A DNA stretch of 64,000 nt, from the NCBI GenBank assembly GCA_016201105.1, contig JACQDN010000045.1:24367-88366 (forward strand), given 5' to 3'. Shown here piece after piece: positions 27,075 to 37,774 of the stretch. Numbering within the stretch: position 1 is the stretch's first letter; every line of letters begins with the position of its first letter. The stretch is from Pseudomonadota bacterium. Its GTDB lineage: Bacteria; Pseudomonadota; Alphaproteobacteria; Micropepsales; Micropepsaceae. The notes under the pieces were generated by a model that searched no databases, was not told where the DNA came from, and was given only the letters and a program-made list of their open reading frames with translations. Position numbers and translations under genes: made by a program.

Positions 27075-29708
27075 TCACCCCAGCATCTTCGTGGCCACTT
27101 CGAATAGATTGTTCGACAGGTCTTTGAGCGCTTTGGTTTTCTCCAATTCGCCGCGCATCAGCGCCTGGCGCTTTTCGTCGTAGCGCCGCCAGTTCTCGAA
27201 CGCACCCGCCATCCGCGCGGCAACCTGCGGGTTGATGGCGTCGAGCGCGCGGATGGTTTCGCCGACCAGCGCATAGCCGCTCCCGTCTTTGCCGTGGAAG
27301 CGCAGATGATTTCCGGAGAATGCGCCGATCAGTGCCCGCACGCGGTTGGGATTCTTCATGTCGTATGCCGGATGACCGGTGAGTGCACGCACGCGCTCCA
27401 CCGTATCGGGCTGGCAGGAGCCCGCCTGCAAGCTCATCCATTTGTCGAGCACCAGCGCGTCACTTTTGAAGCGGTCGTGGAAATGCGCATAGGCGTCGTC
27501 GCGCTTGGGCGATGACATGCGCGACAGCGCCGCCAGACCGGCGATCATGTCGGTCATATTGGTCGCACTCATGTAGTGCGCATGCGCAAGAGCGGCCGCC
27601 CTCTCGTCGTCCGCCGCGGTCAGATAGCGCAATAAGACATTGCGCAACGAGCGCCGCCCGGCCTGTTCGGCACTCGGATCGAAGCGGCTTTTCGAGTCCA
27701 TGGTGCGGTAAAGCTGTTCGATGCGAGCGCCATGCGCCGCCGCCACGGCGCGGATGAGCGCCGCGCGCGAGACATGAATGGCGTCCGGATCGGCCGGCGA
27801 CTTGGCCAGCGCGATCTCGCTTTCCAGCGGCGGCACCAGAATAAGCGCTGCATAGGCGGGATCGTCCGCGGCGCGGGCAAGCGCGCCGCCAATGGCCTCG
27901 ACATAGGTTGAGTCGGTTCCGGGAGCAGCGCCGGATTTGGCGGTCTCCGCCATCTCCAATAGCAATTCAGTTGAGAGTTTCTGACCCGCTTCCCAGCGGT
28001 TGAAGGCGTCTGCATCGCCGCTCATCAGCGCGGCGCGCGCTTTTCGATTCGTTGGCGTGTTGAACGTCGCCGGCGCGGAGAAATGGCGCCCGATGGAGAG
28101 CAAGGGCTCTTCCGGCACGTCGACGAAGACAAAGCGCTGTTCGCGGTCATGGAGTTCGAGCACGCGCTCTTGCGGTCCGGTTGCGTTTTCGCCTTCCAGG
28201 GTCATCGGCAATTTGCGCCCCGACGTGCTGACGAAGCCTGCGCGCACGGGAATGTGCATCGGCTTCTTGGTGGGTTGGCCCGGTGTCGGCGCGAGGGTCT
28301 GCTTGAGCATCAGAGCGTAGGTTTTCTTCGCTGCGTCGTACGTGCCTTTGGCTTCGATGGTCGGCGTGCCGGCCTGGCTGTACCACAGGCGGAACTGTTT
28401 CAGATCGCGCCCCGTCGCGTCTTCGAAGCACTTCACCCAGTCTTCCACGGTGGCGGCTTGTCCGTCATGCCGCGAGAAATAAAGGTCGGTCGCCTTGCGA
28501 TAGCCTTCGTCGCCGACCAGCGTTTTCAGCATGCCGATGACTTCGGAGCCTTTCTCGTAGATTGTCGCCGTGTAGAAATTGTCGATGGTGATGTAGCTCG
28601 CCGGTTGCACGGGATGGGCCAGCGGCCCCGCATCTTCCTGGAACTGGCGCATGCGCAGCGCGCGCACGTCCTCGATGCGCTTCACCGCGCGGCTGCGCAT
28701 ATCGGCAGAGAAGTTCTGATCGCGGAAGACGGTGAGTCCTTCCTTCAGCGAGAGCTGGAACCAATCGCGGCAGGTGATGCGATCGCCGGTCCAGTTGTGG
28801 AAGTATTCGTGCGCCACCACGCTTTCGATGCGGGCATAGTCGTCGTCGGTCGCGGTCTCGGGAGACGCCAGCAGCAGCTTGTCGTTGAAGATGTTGAGGC
28901 CTTTGTTTTCCATGGCACCGAAATTGAAGGCGGAGACGGCCACGATCATGAAAATGTCGAGATCGTATTCACGCCCATAGGCTTCCTCGTCCCACTTCAT
29001 GGCACGCTTGAGCGAATCCATCGCGTAAGCGGATTTGCTCTCGTTGCCATGCTCGACATAGATCCGCAGCGCGACTTTGCGCCCGCTCATGGTGACGAAT
29101 TCGTCCTTGAGCACGCCCAGATCGCCCGCCACCAGGGCAAAGAGATAGCAAGGCTTGGGGAAGGGGTCGTTCCACACCGCGAAGTGGCGTCCCCCGGCAA
29201 GCTCGCCGCTTTCGATGAGATTGCCGTTGGAGAGCAGGACCGGCAGTGCAGTTTTCGGGGCTTCGATGCGGGTGGTGTAGACGGCGAGATTGTCCGGCCG
29301 GTCGAGGAAATAGGTGATGCGGCGAAACCCCTCAGCTTCGCATTGCGTGCAGTAGATGTCCTTGGAAACGTAGAGACCAACCAGCGCCGTATTACGGGCG
29401 GGCGCGATCTCCGTCACGATCTCAAGCGTGAAATTCGCCGGCACCTTCGCAATCGTCAGGCTTTCTGCGTCGACGGCATAGTCGGTTGCGCTCAGCGCCC
29501 TGCCGTCGATGGCGACGGAAACGAGCTTCAGGTGCTCGCCGTTCAGGACCAGCGGCGGGGTTCCGCTCGCGGTGCGCGCAACCTTTGTCGTCGCCGTCAC
29601 CCGCGTCGCATCGGGATCGAGTGCGAAGTTCAGCTTGATCTGGGAGATGCGGTAATCGGGAGCGCGATAGTCCGCCAGGCGGATGGCGCGCGGTTCTTCG
29701 GTTCGCAT
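27075..29708 (-). CDS. pepN: Aminopeptidase N (M1 metallopeptidase)
   Basis: GAMENKGLNIF, VVAHEYFHNWTGDRITCRDWFQLSLKEGLTVFRDQNF. Confidence 0.95.
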   Translation of the reverse strand: MRTEEPRAIRLADYRAPDYRISQIKLNFALDPDATRVTATTKVARTASGTPPLVLNGEHLKLVSVAIDGRALSATDYAVDAESLTIAKVPANFTLEIVTEIAPARNTALVGLYVSKDIYCTQCEAEGFRRITYFLDRPDNLAVYTTRIEAPKTALPVLLSNGNLIESGELAGGRHFAVWNDPFPKPCYLFALVAGDLGVLKDEFVTMSGRKVALRIYVEHGNESKSAYAMDSLKRAMKWDEEAYGREYDLDIFMIVAVSAFNFGAMENKGLNIFNDKLLLASPETATDDDYARIESVVAHEYFHNWTGDRITCRDWFQLSLKEGLTVFRDQNFSADMRSRAVKRIEDVRALRMRQFQEDAGPLAHPVQPASYITIDNFYTATIYEKGSEVIGMLKTLVGDEGYRKATDLYFSRHDGQAATVEDWVKCFEDATGRDLKQFRLWYSQAGTPTIEAKGTYDAAKKTYALMLKQTLAPTPGQPTKKPMHIPVRAGFVSTSGRKLPMTLEGENATGPQERVLELHDREQRFVFVDVPEEPLLSIGRHFSAPATFNTPTNRKARAALMSGDADAFNRWEAGQKLSTELLLEMAETAKSGAAPGTDSTYVEAIGGALARAADDPAYAALILVPPLESEIALAKSPADPDAIHVSRAALIRAVAAAHGARIEQLYRTMDSKSRFDPSAEQAGRRSLRNVLLRYLTAADDERAAALAHAHYMSATNMTDMIAGLAALSRMSSPKRDDAYAHFHDRFKSDALVLDKWMSLQAGSCQPDTVERVRALTGHPAYDMKNPNRVRALIGAFSGNHLRFHGKDGSGYALVGETIRALDAINPQVAARMAGAFENWRRYDEKRQALMRGELEKTKALKDLSNNLFEVATKMLG

Positions 29709-29811
29709 GGGGCCTCGATGGCAGAAAAGCCTGCCGGTCATAGCCCATTCGGGGACAGGATCGGAAGCACGAAAGTGCGACCGCGGCTAAGCGAAAATTC
29801 GATCGCGAAGT

Positions 29812-31113
29812 TCAGTCTTGTCTGGCGCCACCACCGCTGCCTCGCGTTCCGCTGGAGTCGGGCTTTTCCTGGGGCTTTGGTGGGGGCTTCGACTTGTTGG
29901 AATTGTCTCCGCCGCCCTGCGTGCGGCCAGGTTTGGCAACCGGCTTGATTTTGCCGCCGCCTGACGTTTGGCCTTTCTTGATCGGAGTCTTGGTATTCGC
30001 GCTCGAAGTTTCGTTGGTGGCGGCCTGGGCCTTCAGCTGCTCGGCCGAAAGGGCTGGCATTGTCTTCGTCGGGGACAGCGCGTGTAGCGGTTTGGCCGCG
30101 TGCAGCAGCTTGAACACGCGATCGGAGGTTTGCGGATGCGAACCCAGCCAGCTCGGCGCGCACGCCCTCTTCTTGCAGAAGTTGTCGTCCATGCGCTGCA
30201 GAAACCGCGCCAGCGCGGCGGGATCTTCGCCCGCCTTGGCGAGCGTTGCCGCCGCATCGTCGTCGGCCTGCTGCTCGAAGCGCCGCGAATAGGCAGATTG
30301 CAGAAGGACGCCGGGTAAAATAGTGGCGATCTGTCCGATCTGGGAAGCATCGCCGGTGACGACGGCGATTGTGGCGGGGATCAGCGAGGCCTGATAGATG
30401 CTCTGCAAGCCGTGCTTGTGATTGACGTGCGAGATCTCATGCGCAAACACCCCTTCGATCTCGGCGTCTTCCTTCACCAGCGGCCAGATCTCGTCGGTGA
30501 CCACGATGGTGCCGTCCGGCAGCGCAAAGGCGTTCGGCCCTATGCCCGGCGCATCGCGGAACACCAGCAGATAGTCGCCCGGCTTCTTCTGCAAATTGGT
30601 CATGCGGCCGAACAGAACGATGGCGGCGGATTTCTGTTTTTCCGTCAGCTTTGAAGGCCTGAGCCATGTCCCGTCGAGCGCCTGCAAGGTCTTCTGGGAA
30701 ACGGTATGGGTCACGCCCGGCGGCGTGACTTGCGCGAGCGAGTAGGAGATTGCCGGAATGCCGTATTGCAGGAAGGCGGCACTTGCCAGACCGGTAGTCA
30801 GGGCGGCGACCGCAACCCAGCGCCATGAGCGCTCCAGCCGGTCGATGAACGAGCGGCCATAGCCGGTACCGCGCAGCATCGCGTCGAGGCCGTCATTGTC
30901 CGCAGTCTCGAAATCCGCGCCATCGGCGAAACGGATGTGGCGCGGAATGTTTCCCAGCCGCTCGGACACGCGCACTTGCTTGAGTGCCGCCTGTGCCAGC
31001 AGGCTTCCGTCGGCGCCGAGAACCTGAATGAGGCGATCGCCGGTCAGGACGGCACGCGCCGGCACGAAGCGCGCCGATTTGGGATAGAAATACTGGCCTT
31101 CGACGCCGCTCAT
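29812..31113 (-). CDS. M48-family metallopeptidase with basic Pro/Gly-rich tail
   Basis: GVFAHEISHVNHKHGLQSIY (HExxH), RRFEQQADDDAAATLAKAG; start MSGVEGQYFYPKSARFV. Confidence 0.88.
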   Translation of the reverse strand: MSGVEGQYFYPKSARFVPARAVLTGDRLIQVLGADGSLLAQAALKQVRVSERLGNIPRHIRFADGADFETADNDGLDAMLRGTGYGRSFIDRLERSWRWVAVAALTTGLASAAFLQYGIPAISYSLAQVTPPGVTHTVSQKTLQALDGTWLRPSKLTEKQKSAAIVLFGRMTNLQKKPGDYLLVFRDAPGIGPNAFALPDGTIVVTDEIWPLVKEDAEIEGVFAHEISHVNHKHGLQSIYQASLIPATIAVVTGDASQIGQIATILPGVLLQSAYSRRFEQQADDDAAATLAKAGEDPAALARFLQRMDDNFCKKRACAPSWLGSHPQTSDRVFKLLHAAKPLHALSPTKTMPALSAEQLKAQAATNETSSANTKTPIKKGQTSGGGKIKPVAKPGRTQGGGDNSNKSKPPPKPQEKPDSSGTRGSGGGARQD

Positions 31114-32180
31114 AGTCCGATCCCCAGATCGAAGAAGCCCGCGACTTCCTCGCCGATGGCGCTTTGAGACGCCGTGACGTCGGCGGTGAATTCGTCGAGA
31201 TCGGTCGCGGCGATAAGCGACAACCTGGTCGTCTGATAACGCGCGGTTCTCACCCGCGCCCAAGGGTAGAAGAAGCCGATCGTAAGAATGATCAGCACCG
31301 TGTTGCTGATCCTGATCCATGCCATGCGCCAGGGCGAGACTCGCGAGCGCAGTTTGTGCTGCTTGTCCAACGCGGTTCCGTTGATGGAGAGATTGAACAC
31401 CATCACATCGATGAATACGGACATCAGCGAATAGATTGCGAAGCTGACCAAGATGAACATGAAGGGAAGAACCGGCGCCAAGATTTTCAAGTCCGGCAGG
31501 GAATGCTGCTTGGCTTCGGCGGCGGCGATCGCCCCAATCGCCATGCTTCCGCCTATGAGAATTCCGAAGAATATTCCGAGGCCGGCGAGGTAGATGAGAT
31601 AGATGCGGGCGGTCGAGAATTCGGTTTCGAAGAAGCGCCCGCCATAGGTGTGATGATTGACGTAGTAGTAGTCGCGCGCCTTGCGGGCACGCGGATAGAG
31701 CAGCCCAAGCGTCGCCCCTCCCACCATAGGCCACAGCACATAAGCGATGAAGGCTTCCACATAGGCGCCGGTGAAATTGAAGCGGATGTTGCGATAGCTC
31801 GAATTGCGGGAAATGAATCTCAGGCTCGAATTGATCAGCCAGGGAATGAACGCGGCGAAGATCAGGTACCAGACGAAAACCGCGATGGGGTAGATCGAGG
31901 TGCTGAGGCTGTAGGCCAGCAGCAGCGACAGCGCGATGACGCGGCCCAGAAGGATACGCCACGGCGAAGCGTGATAGTCGAAGGCGTGACCGGCGATATA
32001 GGTGTTGCCGTAGAAATAGCGCTGCGTTCTCACCTTGGCCCAGGCGCCGTAAACACCCAGGGTCAGCAGCGTCAGCGCGATATTGACGATCCAGATGCGG
32101 AAGAATTCGCCGCCCTTGCCGCGAAATTCGAACGCAAGCGTGTGCGGCGCAACCGCAACAGCTGCGGGATTGTCCCCCAT
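31110..32180 (-). CDS. DUF898 (YjgN-type) membrane protein
   Basis: FEFRGKGGEFFRIWIVNIALTLLTLGVYGAWAKVRTQRYFYGNTYIAGHAFDYHASP; overlaps the M48 gene by 4 bp. Confidence 0.88.
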   Translation of the reverse strand: MGDNPAAVAVAPHTLAFEFRGKGGEFFRIWIVNIALTLLTLGVYGAWAKVRTQRYFYGNTYIAGHAFDYHASPWRILLGRVIALSLLLAYSLSTSIYPIAVFVWYLIFAAFIPWLINSSLRFISRNSSYRNIRFNFTGAYVEAFIAYVLWPMVGGATLGLLYPRARKARDYYYVNHHTYGGRFFETEFSTARIYLIYLAGLGIFFGILIGGSMAIGAIAAAEAKQHSLPDLKILAPVLPFMFILVSFAIYSLMSVFIDVMVFNLSINGTALDKQHKLRSRVSPWRMAWIRISNTVLIILTIGFFYPWARVRTARYQTTRLSLIAATDLDEFTADVTASQSAIGEEVAGFFDLGIGL

Positions 32181-32324
32181 GTGTCCCAAGCCGACTTTAT
32201 ATCTTGCCGTGGAGTTTGACTGGCAGAGAAGAAAAGACAACCCGCCTGCGCGAAGCGGAACGTGGTTTATGGCGCGGTGTTGCCGAATTATTCCCGCGCC
32301 AAACCCGACAATTCTGTGAAGATA

Positions 32325-32858
32325 TCAGCCTTCGTCGCTGTTGACACGGGCGAGGATGTCTTGCGCCTGATGCGCGAGGTCGGCGAGCGCCGAAGGCATT
32401 TCTTCGCCGGACTTGCGCGCCCAATCCACCAGTCCTTCGGCGAAGGATGCGAGCACTGGAGCTTGCGCGATCAATTTTGCCTGGCGCTCCACTTTGACGG
32501 GATCCAGATCGTATTCCGCGCCGGGAACACGCCAACCACCCCATTCGGTTTGGCCCGTGACGACGACGGGATAGGTGCCCGGCACCGGATGACGCGCACA
32601 ACCTTCCGCAGGCTGCCATTTGTTGCGCGCGCGGATCACGCGCCATAATTCGGCGCTGGAATTTTGATCTTCCGCCATGGGCTGCTCGGCCTGCAGCTCG
32701 TCGGCGGCGAATTCGCGGCCCAGGCCCACGTCGTAGAAGACCCGCAGCGGTTCATCGAGGCCTTTGGCCCAATGCGGCACGACGCGCTCGACCAGCGCCC
32801 AGGTTCCCACCGGCTTTACGTAGACGCGCTGGTTCTTGTGGAACTGTGCCTTAGCCAT
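32325..32858 (-). CDS. Conserved-looking hypothetical protein
   Basis: MAKAQFHKNQRVYVKPVGTWALVERVVPHWAKGLDEPLRVFYDVGLGREF... Confidence 0.75.
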   Translation of the reverse strand: MAKAQFHKNQRVYVKPVGTWALVERVVPHWAKGLDEPLRVFYDVGLGREFAADELQAEQPMAEDQNSSAELWRVIRARNKWQPAEGCARHPVPGTYPVVVTGQTEWGGWRVPGAEYDLDPVKVERQAKLIAQAPVLASFAEGLVDWARKSGEEMPSALADLAHQAQDILARVNSDEG

Positions 32859-32944
32859 CGACAGACCCTATCTGTGGAAGATGAAGGATAGCCGTCGGCT
32901 GTTAAGCGCCGGTTAAGGGATCGGCCGCGCCTCAAAATCCTCAA

Positions 32945-34050
32945 TGATCGCCGGGTTGTGGCGCGGAAGAGCCTTGCAAGGCCGACCCGATTTCGTCGCG
33001 TTGCGGGACAGTTTGTGACGGTACGGACCGTGACGGGGTTGTTTGGGCCGGTGGCGTTGTGACGGCAGGTTGCGACGGCGGCGTAATCACGGCCGTCACC
33101 GGGCTTTGGTTCGTCAGCAACGATGGTGCCGTCAGCGCGGACGGGGGCAGCGCTGGCGCCATCGACGAAATGAGATCGAGCGGCGCGCGCGGCACGGTGG
33201 CGTTGACGCGGCGCATGACATGCAGGCTCGAAGCAACATCGGGCGCCGTCATGCTCCACACTGTTCCGCAATGTCCTGGCGTGCTGCAGGCAAGTTTGGT
33301 TTCGAAGTCGTCGAAGCTCAAACGCGCATCGCCCGCGAGCTCCACGGTTTTGGCGCGGAAGAGTCTCAATCCGTCGCTTTCGAGCTTGGAGAGATAGCGG
33401 CCGAAGATGTGCAGGGCGGGCGCGAGGGTCTTTTTGGGCGCATCGGCCACGACCACGGCGGCGCGCATTCCGCTCACAAAACCGGAGCCGTCGCGGAAGA
33501 AAGTCGCCTGGGCTTGTGAAATCTGGCTGAGGTTCTCGGTGTCCGCGGAATTGTCGGGATTGAGCGCAACGCGCATCAGTTTCTGGGTTTGTTGGAAAGG
33601 CAAAGGCGCCGTCGGCGCGACAGAATCCACAGCGCCCGCCTCGCTCGCCGCCAGCGCCGCCGCGATCTCATCGCGCTTTTTGGCATCGGCGAACAAGGGC
33701 AGCACGACCAAACGGGTGTAGTCGAAGTGCGCCGCGCCCGTCAGCCGCGCCAGCGAAACGCTGCCGTCTGCGTTGGTGCGCATGATGAGTTGGCCGACGG
33801 ATTGGTTTGTGCTGGGATCGTGCAAATCCAGAACCGTGGTACCGTCGCCACTTGTCGTGCCGAAGACTTTGTCGTCGCGCCCAAACTGGCCGAAGAATTC
33901 GCGCAACGACACCAGCTGCTGGGGCGTCAGCTGAAGTTTGTCGAGCGCATCGGCAATTGTCGTTTCCTCGGCGGCTTGCGCGCTCGCCGGAGGGAATATC
34001 GCGGCGAAGACAAAAGCGGCAGCGGCGAAATGTGAAAAGCCAACCTTCAT
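32945..34050 (-). CDS. Secreted hypothetical protein with Pro/Thr-rich C-terminus
   Basis: Signal peptide MKVGFSHFAAAAFVFAAIFPPASAQA; low-complexity tail. Confidence 0.7.
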
Positions 34051-34247
34051 GACACCATTCTGCGCACCCGCCCCATGCCTGAAACTATCACGTCCGGGAG
34101 CGAAAAAAGCCTTTAGGCGCATGAACTTTCCGTAGGGTCAAGGATTGCTGAACGGCGCTTTGCGACACGCCGCGGCACGGTCTATCGTGGCTGACAGCCA
34201 TACAACGACACAAACAACCCAAAAATAGCCAAAGGGCAGAGGCGCTC

Positions 34248-35375
34248 ATGAATTTCGATTTTTCCGACGATCAGAAAATGCTGAAGGACCAGGCGCGCAA
34301 GTTCCTGGCCGAGAAATGCACTACCAAAACGGTGCGCAAAGTCTTCGAAAGCACCGCCGGTCACGACGCTGCGCTTTGGAAGCAAGTTGCGGAAATGGGT
34401 TGGACCGGAACGGCGATTCCGGAAAACTACGGTGGTCTCGGCCTTGGCTATCTCGAGCTGTGCGTTGTTGCGGAAGAACTTGGCCGCGCCCTCGCGCCTG
34501 TTCCCTTCGCGTCGACCGTCTATCTCTTCGCGGAAGCCGTTCTTGCGGCAGGCTCCGAAGAGCAGAAGCAGAAATATCTGCCCAAAATCGCCAGCGGCGA
34601 ATTGATCGGGACCTTCGCTCGCGCCGAAGGTCCAGGCGCAGTCATCCCAAAATCGATCCGCACCACCTTCAAAGGCGGCAAGCTCTCTGGAAAGAAGATC
34701 GCCGTTACCGACGGCATCGATGCGCAGGTCGCCGTCGTGCTGGCGCGTTCCTCGGACGAAGTCGGCGAGCGCGGGCTTTCCCTCGCGATCGTCGATCTGA
34801 AGGGCGCCGGCGTGAAACGCCGCGCGGAAGATTCGATCGATCCCTCCCGCAAGAATGCCGAACTCACCTTTGACAATGCAAGCGCCGAAGCGCTCGGAAA
34901 GCCGGGCGAGGCGTGGGGCAACACCTCGCGCGTTCTCGATCGGGCCGCCATCATGACGGCCTTTGAGCAAATTGGCGGCGCCGATGTTTGTCTGGCGATG
35001 GCGAAAGACTACGCGCTGACGCGCTACGCTTTCGGCCGCCAGATCGGTTCTTATCAGGCGATCAAGCACAAACTGGCGGACATGTACGTCTATAACGAGC
35101 TCGCGCGATCCAACGCCTATTATGGCGCCTGGGCGCTTCACACCAATGCGCGCGAGCTTCCGCTGGCGGCGGCGGCGGCGCGCGTCTCCGCCACGCAGGC
35201 CTTCGACTACGCGGCGAAGGAAAACACACAGACGCATGGCGGTATCGGCTTCACCTGGGAAGTCGATTGTCATCTTTTCTACAAGCGCTCGCGCCAGCTG
35301 GGCCTCGGGCTTGGTCCGCAGCGCACCTGGAAAGACAAACTCGTCACCGAACTCGAACTCTCCAACGCCGCCTGA
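34248..35375 (+). CDS. Acyl-CoA dehydrogenase
   Basis: MNFDFSDDQKMLKDQARKFLAEKCT...YAFGRQIGSYQAIKHKLADMYV...THGGIGFTWEVDCHLFYKRSRQL. Confidence 0.92.
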   Translation: MNFDFSDDQKMLKDQARKFLAEKCTTKTVRKVFESTAGHDAALWKQVAEMGWTGTAIPENYGGLGLGYLELCVVAEELGRALAPVPFASTVYLFAEAVLAAGSEEQKQKYLPKIASGELIGTFARAEGPGAVIPKSIRTTFKGGKLSGKKIAVTDGIDAQVAVVLARSSDEVGERGLSLAIVDLKGAGVKRRAEDSIDPSRKNAELTFDNASAEALGKPGEAWGNTSRVLDRAAIMTAFEQIGGADVCLAMAKDYALTRYAFGRQIGSYQAIKHKLADMYVYNELARSNAYYGAWALHTNARELPLAAAAARVSATQAFDYAAKENTQTHGGIGFTWEVDCHLFYKRSRQLGLGLGPQRTWKDKLVTELELSNAA

Positions 35376-35401
35376 GCGCGCAGCGAAGAAGGAACACGCA
35401 A

Positions 35402-36643
35402 ATGGATTTCGAAGATACTGCAGAAGAAGCCGCCTTCCGCGCACAGGCGACTGCATGGCTCTCGGCGAACGCCAAGCCGCGCGGCAAGAAGTCGGCCGAC
35501 GACATGGCCGAGATGGAAAACGGCGCCGCCGCTGAAATGGCGGCCTCCAGGGCATGGCAGAAGAAGAAGGCCGAAGCCGGATACGCGCGCATCACCTGGC
35601 CCAAGGGCCAGGGCGGCATGGGCGGAACGCCGATGCAGTCGATCATCTTCGGTCAAACCGAATCCAAATTCGATGTTCCGAGCGGTGGTCCGTTCGCCAT
35701 CGGTCTTGGCATGTGCATCCCCACGCTGATGGCCTACGGCAACGAAGAGGCGAAAAAGCGCTATGTCGTTCCTGCCGTGCAGGGCGATGAGATCTGGTGC
35801 CAGCTGTTCTCCGAACCGGCCGGCGGATCCGACGTCGCGGGTCTTCGCACGCGCGCCGAAAAGAAAGGCGATGAGTGGGTCATCAACGGCCAGAAGATCT
35901 GGACGACCGGTGCGCAGTTTTCCGACTACGGCATTTTGCTGACGCGCACCGATCCCAACGTGCCAAAGCACAAGGGCCTGACGATGTTCTACATCGATAT
36001 GCACGATCCGGCGGTGGAAGTGCGTCCGATCAAACAGGCGTCCGGCGGCTCAGGCTTCAACGAAGTCTTCTTCACCGATCTTCGCGTGAAGGATTCTCAG
36101 CGCCTCGGCGAAGTGGGGCAGGGCTGGCAAGTCGCGCTTACCACGCTGATGCACGAACGTCTGGCGGTCGGCGGCGGCACCGGCAGCGGTCTCGACGTGA
36201 AAGAGCTGATGGCGCTCGCCCGCACGCTGGAGCTGGAAGACGGTCCTGCGATCAAGAATGCCAGCGTGCGCGAACGCATCGCCGACTGGTATGTGCGCTC
36301 TGCCGGTTTGAAGTATACGACCTACCGCACCATGACCGCGCTTTCCCGCGGTCAACAGCCGGGTCCGGAAGCTTCGATCGCCAAGATCGTGGTTGCCTCC
36401 AAGCTGCAGGACCTCGCGGCGTTCGGGATGGAGCTGGAAGGCGAAGCCGGATCGCTCAAGGGCGAAGACGCGCCCGCGCATGGTGCCTTCCAGATGGGCT
36501 GGATGTCGTCGCCCGGTCTTCGCATCGCCGGCGGCACCGACGAAATCCTGCGCAACATCATCGCCGAGCGTGTGCTCGGGCTGCCGCCGGACGTGCGCGT
36601 CGACAAGGACATGCCGTTCAACAAGATGCCGACAGGGCGCTGA
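35402..36643 (+). CDS. Acyl-CoA dehydrogenase
   Basis: WCQLFSEPAGGSDVAGLRTRAEKKGDEWVINGQKIWTTGAQFSDYGILLTRT; GGTDEILRNIIAERVLGLP. Confidence 0.93.
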   Translation: MDFEDTAEEAAFRAQATAWLSANAKPRGKKSADDMAEMENGAAAEMAASRAWQKKKAEAGYARITWPKGQGGMGGTPMQSIIFGQTESKFDVPSGGPFAIGLGMCIPTLMAYGNEEAKKRYVVPAVQGDEIWCQLFSEPAGGSDVAGLRTRAEKKGDEWVINGQKIWTTGAQFSDYGILLTRTDPNVPKHKGLTMFYIDMHDPAVEVRPIKQASGGSGFNEVFFTDLRVKDSQRLGEVGQGWQVALTTLMHERLAVGGGTGSGLDVKELMALARTLELEDGPAIKNASVRERIADWYVRSAGLKYTTYRTMTALSRGQQPGPEASIAKIVVASKLQDLAAFGMELEGEAGSLKGEDAPAHGAFQMGWMSSPGLRIAGGTDEILRNIIAERVLGLPPDVRVDKDMPFNKMPTGR

Positions 36644-36648
36644 AAAAA

Positions 36649-36705
36649 TACCTCCCCCGCGTGCGGGGGAGGGCGAAATGCGAAAGCATTTCGGGTAGGG
36701 GTAAT
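36649..36705. repeat. Short single-arm copy (R6) of the palindromic repeat
   Basis: aatacctcccccgcgtgcgggggagggcgaaatgcgaaagcatttcgggtaggggtaatt. Confidence 0.8.
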
Positions 36706-36708
36706 TGA

Positions 36709-37098
36709 ATGGCGCTGGAGGCCCTCGAGCACTACACGATCCAATGCGTGGACCTTGAGGGCACGCGCGATTTTTATCGCGATGTGCTGGGGTTGACGGA
36801 TGGCTTTCGCCCTAAGCTCGCTTTTCCCGGCTACTGGCTTTACTGCGGCGACGTGCCGGTGGTGCATCTTTTGGGCGCCGACGGCGCGCTGCCCGAAAAC
36901 AGCCATGCCGAACCGGGTGGCGACACGGGCGCGTTGGATCACATCGCCTTTCGTGGCAGCGATGCCCAGGCCACGATTGCGAGATTGAAGCAGCACGGCC
37001 TTGCGTTTCGGGAAAACCAGATCCGCGATATCGCCCTGCATCAGGTCTTCGTGCGCGACCCCAATGGCATTATGGTCGAGATGAATTTTCGTGGGTAA
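36709..37098 (+). CDS. VOC-family (glyoxalase-like) protein
   Basis: HYTIQCVDLEGTRDFYRDVLGLTDGFRP...LHQVFVRDPNGIMVEMNF. Confidence 0.87.
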   Translation: MALEALEHYTIQCVDLEGTRDFYRDVLGLTDGFRPKLAFPGYWLYCGDVPVVHLLGADGALPENSHAEPGGDTGALDHIAFRGSDAQATIARLKQHGLAFRENQIRDIALHQVFVRDPNGIMVEMNFRG

Positions 37099-37176
37099 TG
37101 GAAACGAATGGCGAGTAGCGAATAGAGAAAACAGCTTTGCATTCGCCACTCGCGTAACAAACAACTGGAGGAAGAA

Positions 37177-37545
37177 ATGATCGGCTACGTCACAATCGGC
37201 ACCAACAACTTGGAAAAGTCGAAGGCCTTCTACGACGCGCTGCTCGCCGAACTGGGCGGCAAGCGGGCGTTCGCAAGCGACCGCATGCAGGGTTATTCCA
37301 ACGGCCAAGGCCCGATGGTGGCGATCTGCACGCCTTACGACGGCAAGGCGGCCCAGCCGGGCAACGGCAATATGGTGTCGCTGGCCGCGCCGGATCGCCC
37401 GACGGTGGATAAAGTGCATGCCAAAGCCATGTCGTTGGGTGCGAAAGACGAAGGCGCCCCGGGCGAGCGCATGCCGACGTTCTACGGCGCCTATTTCCGT
37501 GACCCCGACGGCAACAAGTTCTGCGTCTTCAAGTCGGGCAAGTGA
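37177..37545 (+). CDS. VOC-family protein
   Basis: IGTNNLEKSKAFYDALLAELGGKRAF...YFRDPDGNKFCVFK. Confidence 0.88.
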   Translation: MIGYVTIGTNNLEKSKAFYDALLAELGGKRAFASDRMQGYSNGQGPMVAICTPYDGKAAQPGNGNMVSLAAPDRPTVDKVHAKAMSLGAKDEGAPGERMPTFYGAYFRDPDGNKFCVFKSGK

Positions 37546-37754
37546 TCGAGACGCCCTGCATCAAAGTTTGCACCATGGACGCCGCATCCGGTCTCTGCAC
37601 CGGGTGCGGCCGGTCGCTCGATGAGATTGCCAGATGGGGCGGCATGAGCGATCGGGAGCGTGCGGAGATCATGCGCGTGCTGCCACAGCGGACCAGATCT
37701 TCAAACCAAAACAAACCTGTCATCCCCGGCGAGCTTCGCCCGCGCAGCGGGTGA
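37542..37754 (+). CDS. DUF1289 protein; C-terminus encoded by an intergenic repeat
   Basis: TPCIKVCTMDAASGLCTGCGRSLDEIARWGGMSDRER; tail KPVIPGELRPRSG lies in the repeat at 37719-37774. Confidence 0.85.
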   Translation: MIETPCIKVCTMDAASGLCTGCGRSLDEIARWGGMSDRERAEIMRVLPQRTRSSNQNKPVIPGELRPRSG

Positions 37755-37774
37755 AGCGAGGTCAAGGGGATGAC
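37719..37774. repeat. Inverted repeat gtcatccccggcgag...gtcaaggggatgac
   Basis: Terminal arms gtcatcccc / ggggatgac with internal cgcccgcgcagcgggtg hairpin. Confidence 0.8.

Noticed and set aside
28083-29948. 621-aa plus-strand ORF
   Set aside because: Antisense shadow of pepN.
31114-31962. N-terminal part of the 716-aa ORF upstream of the M48 protease
   Set aside because: Out-of-frame overlap with DUF898; protease start MSGVEGQYF at 31113 is well supported.
31164-32219. 351-aa plus-strand ORF
   Set aside because: Antisense to the DUF898 gene.
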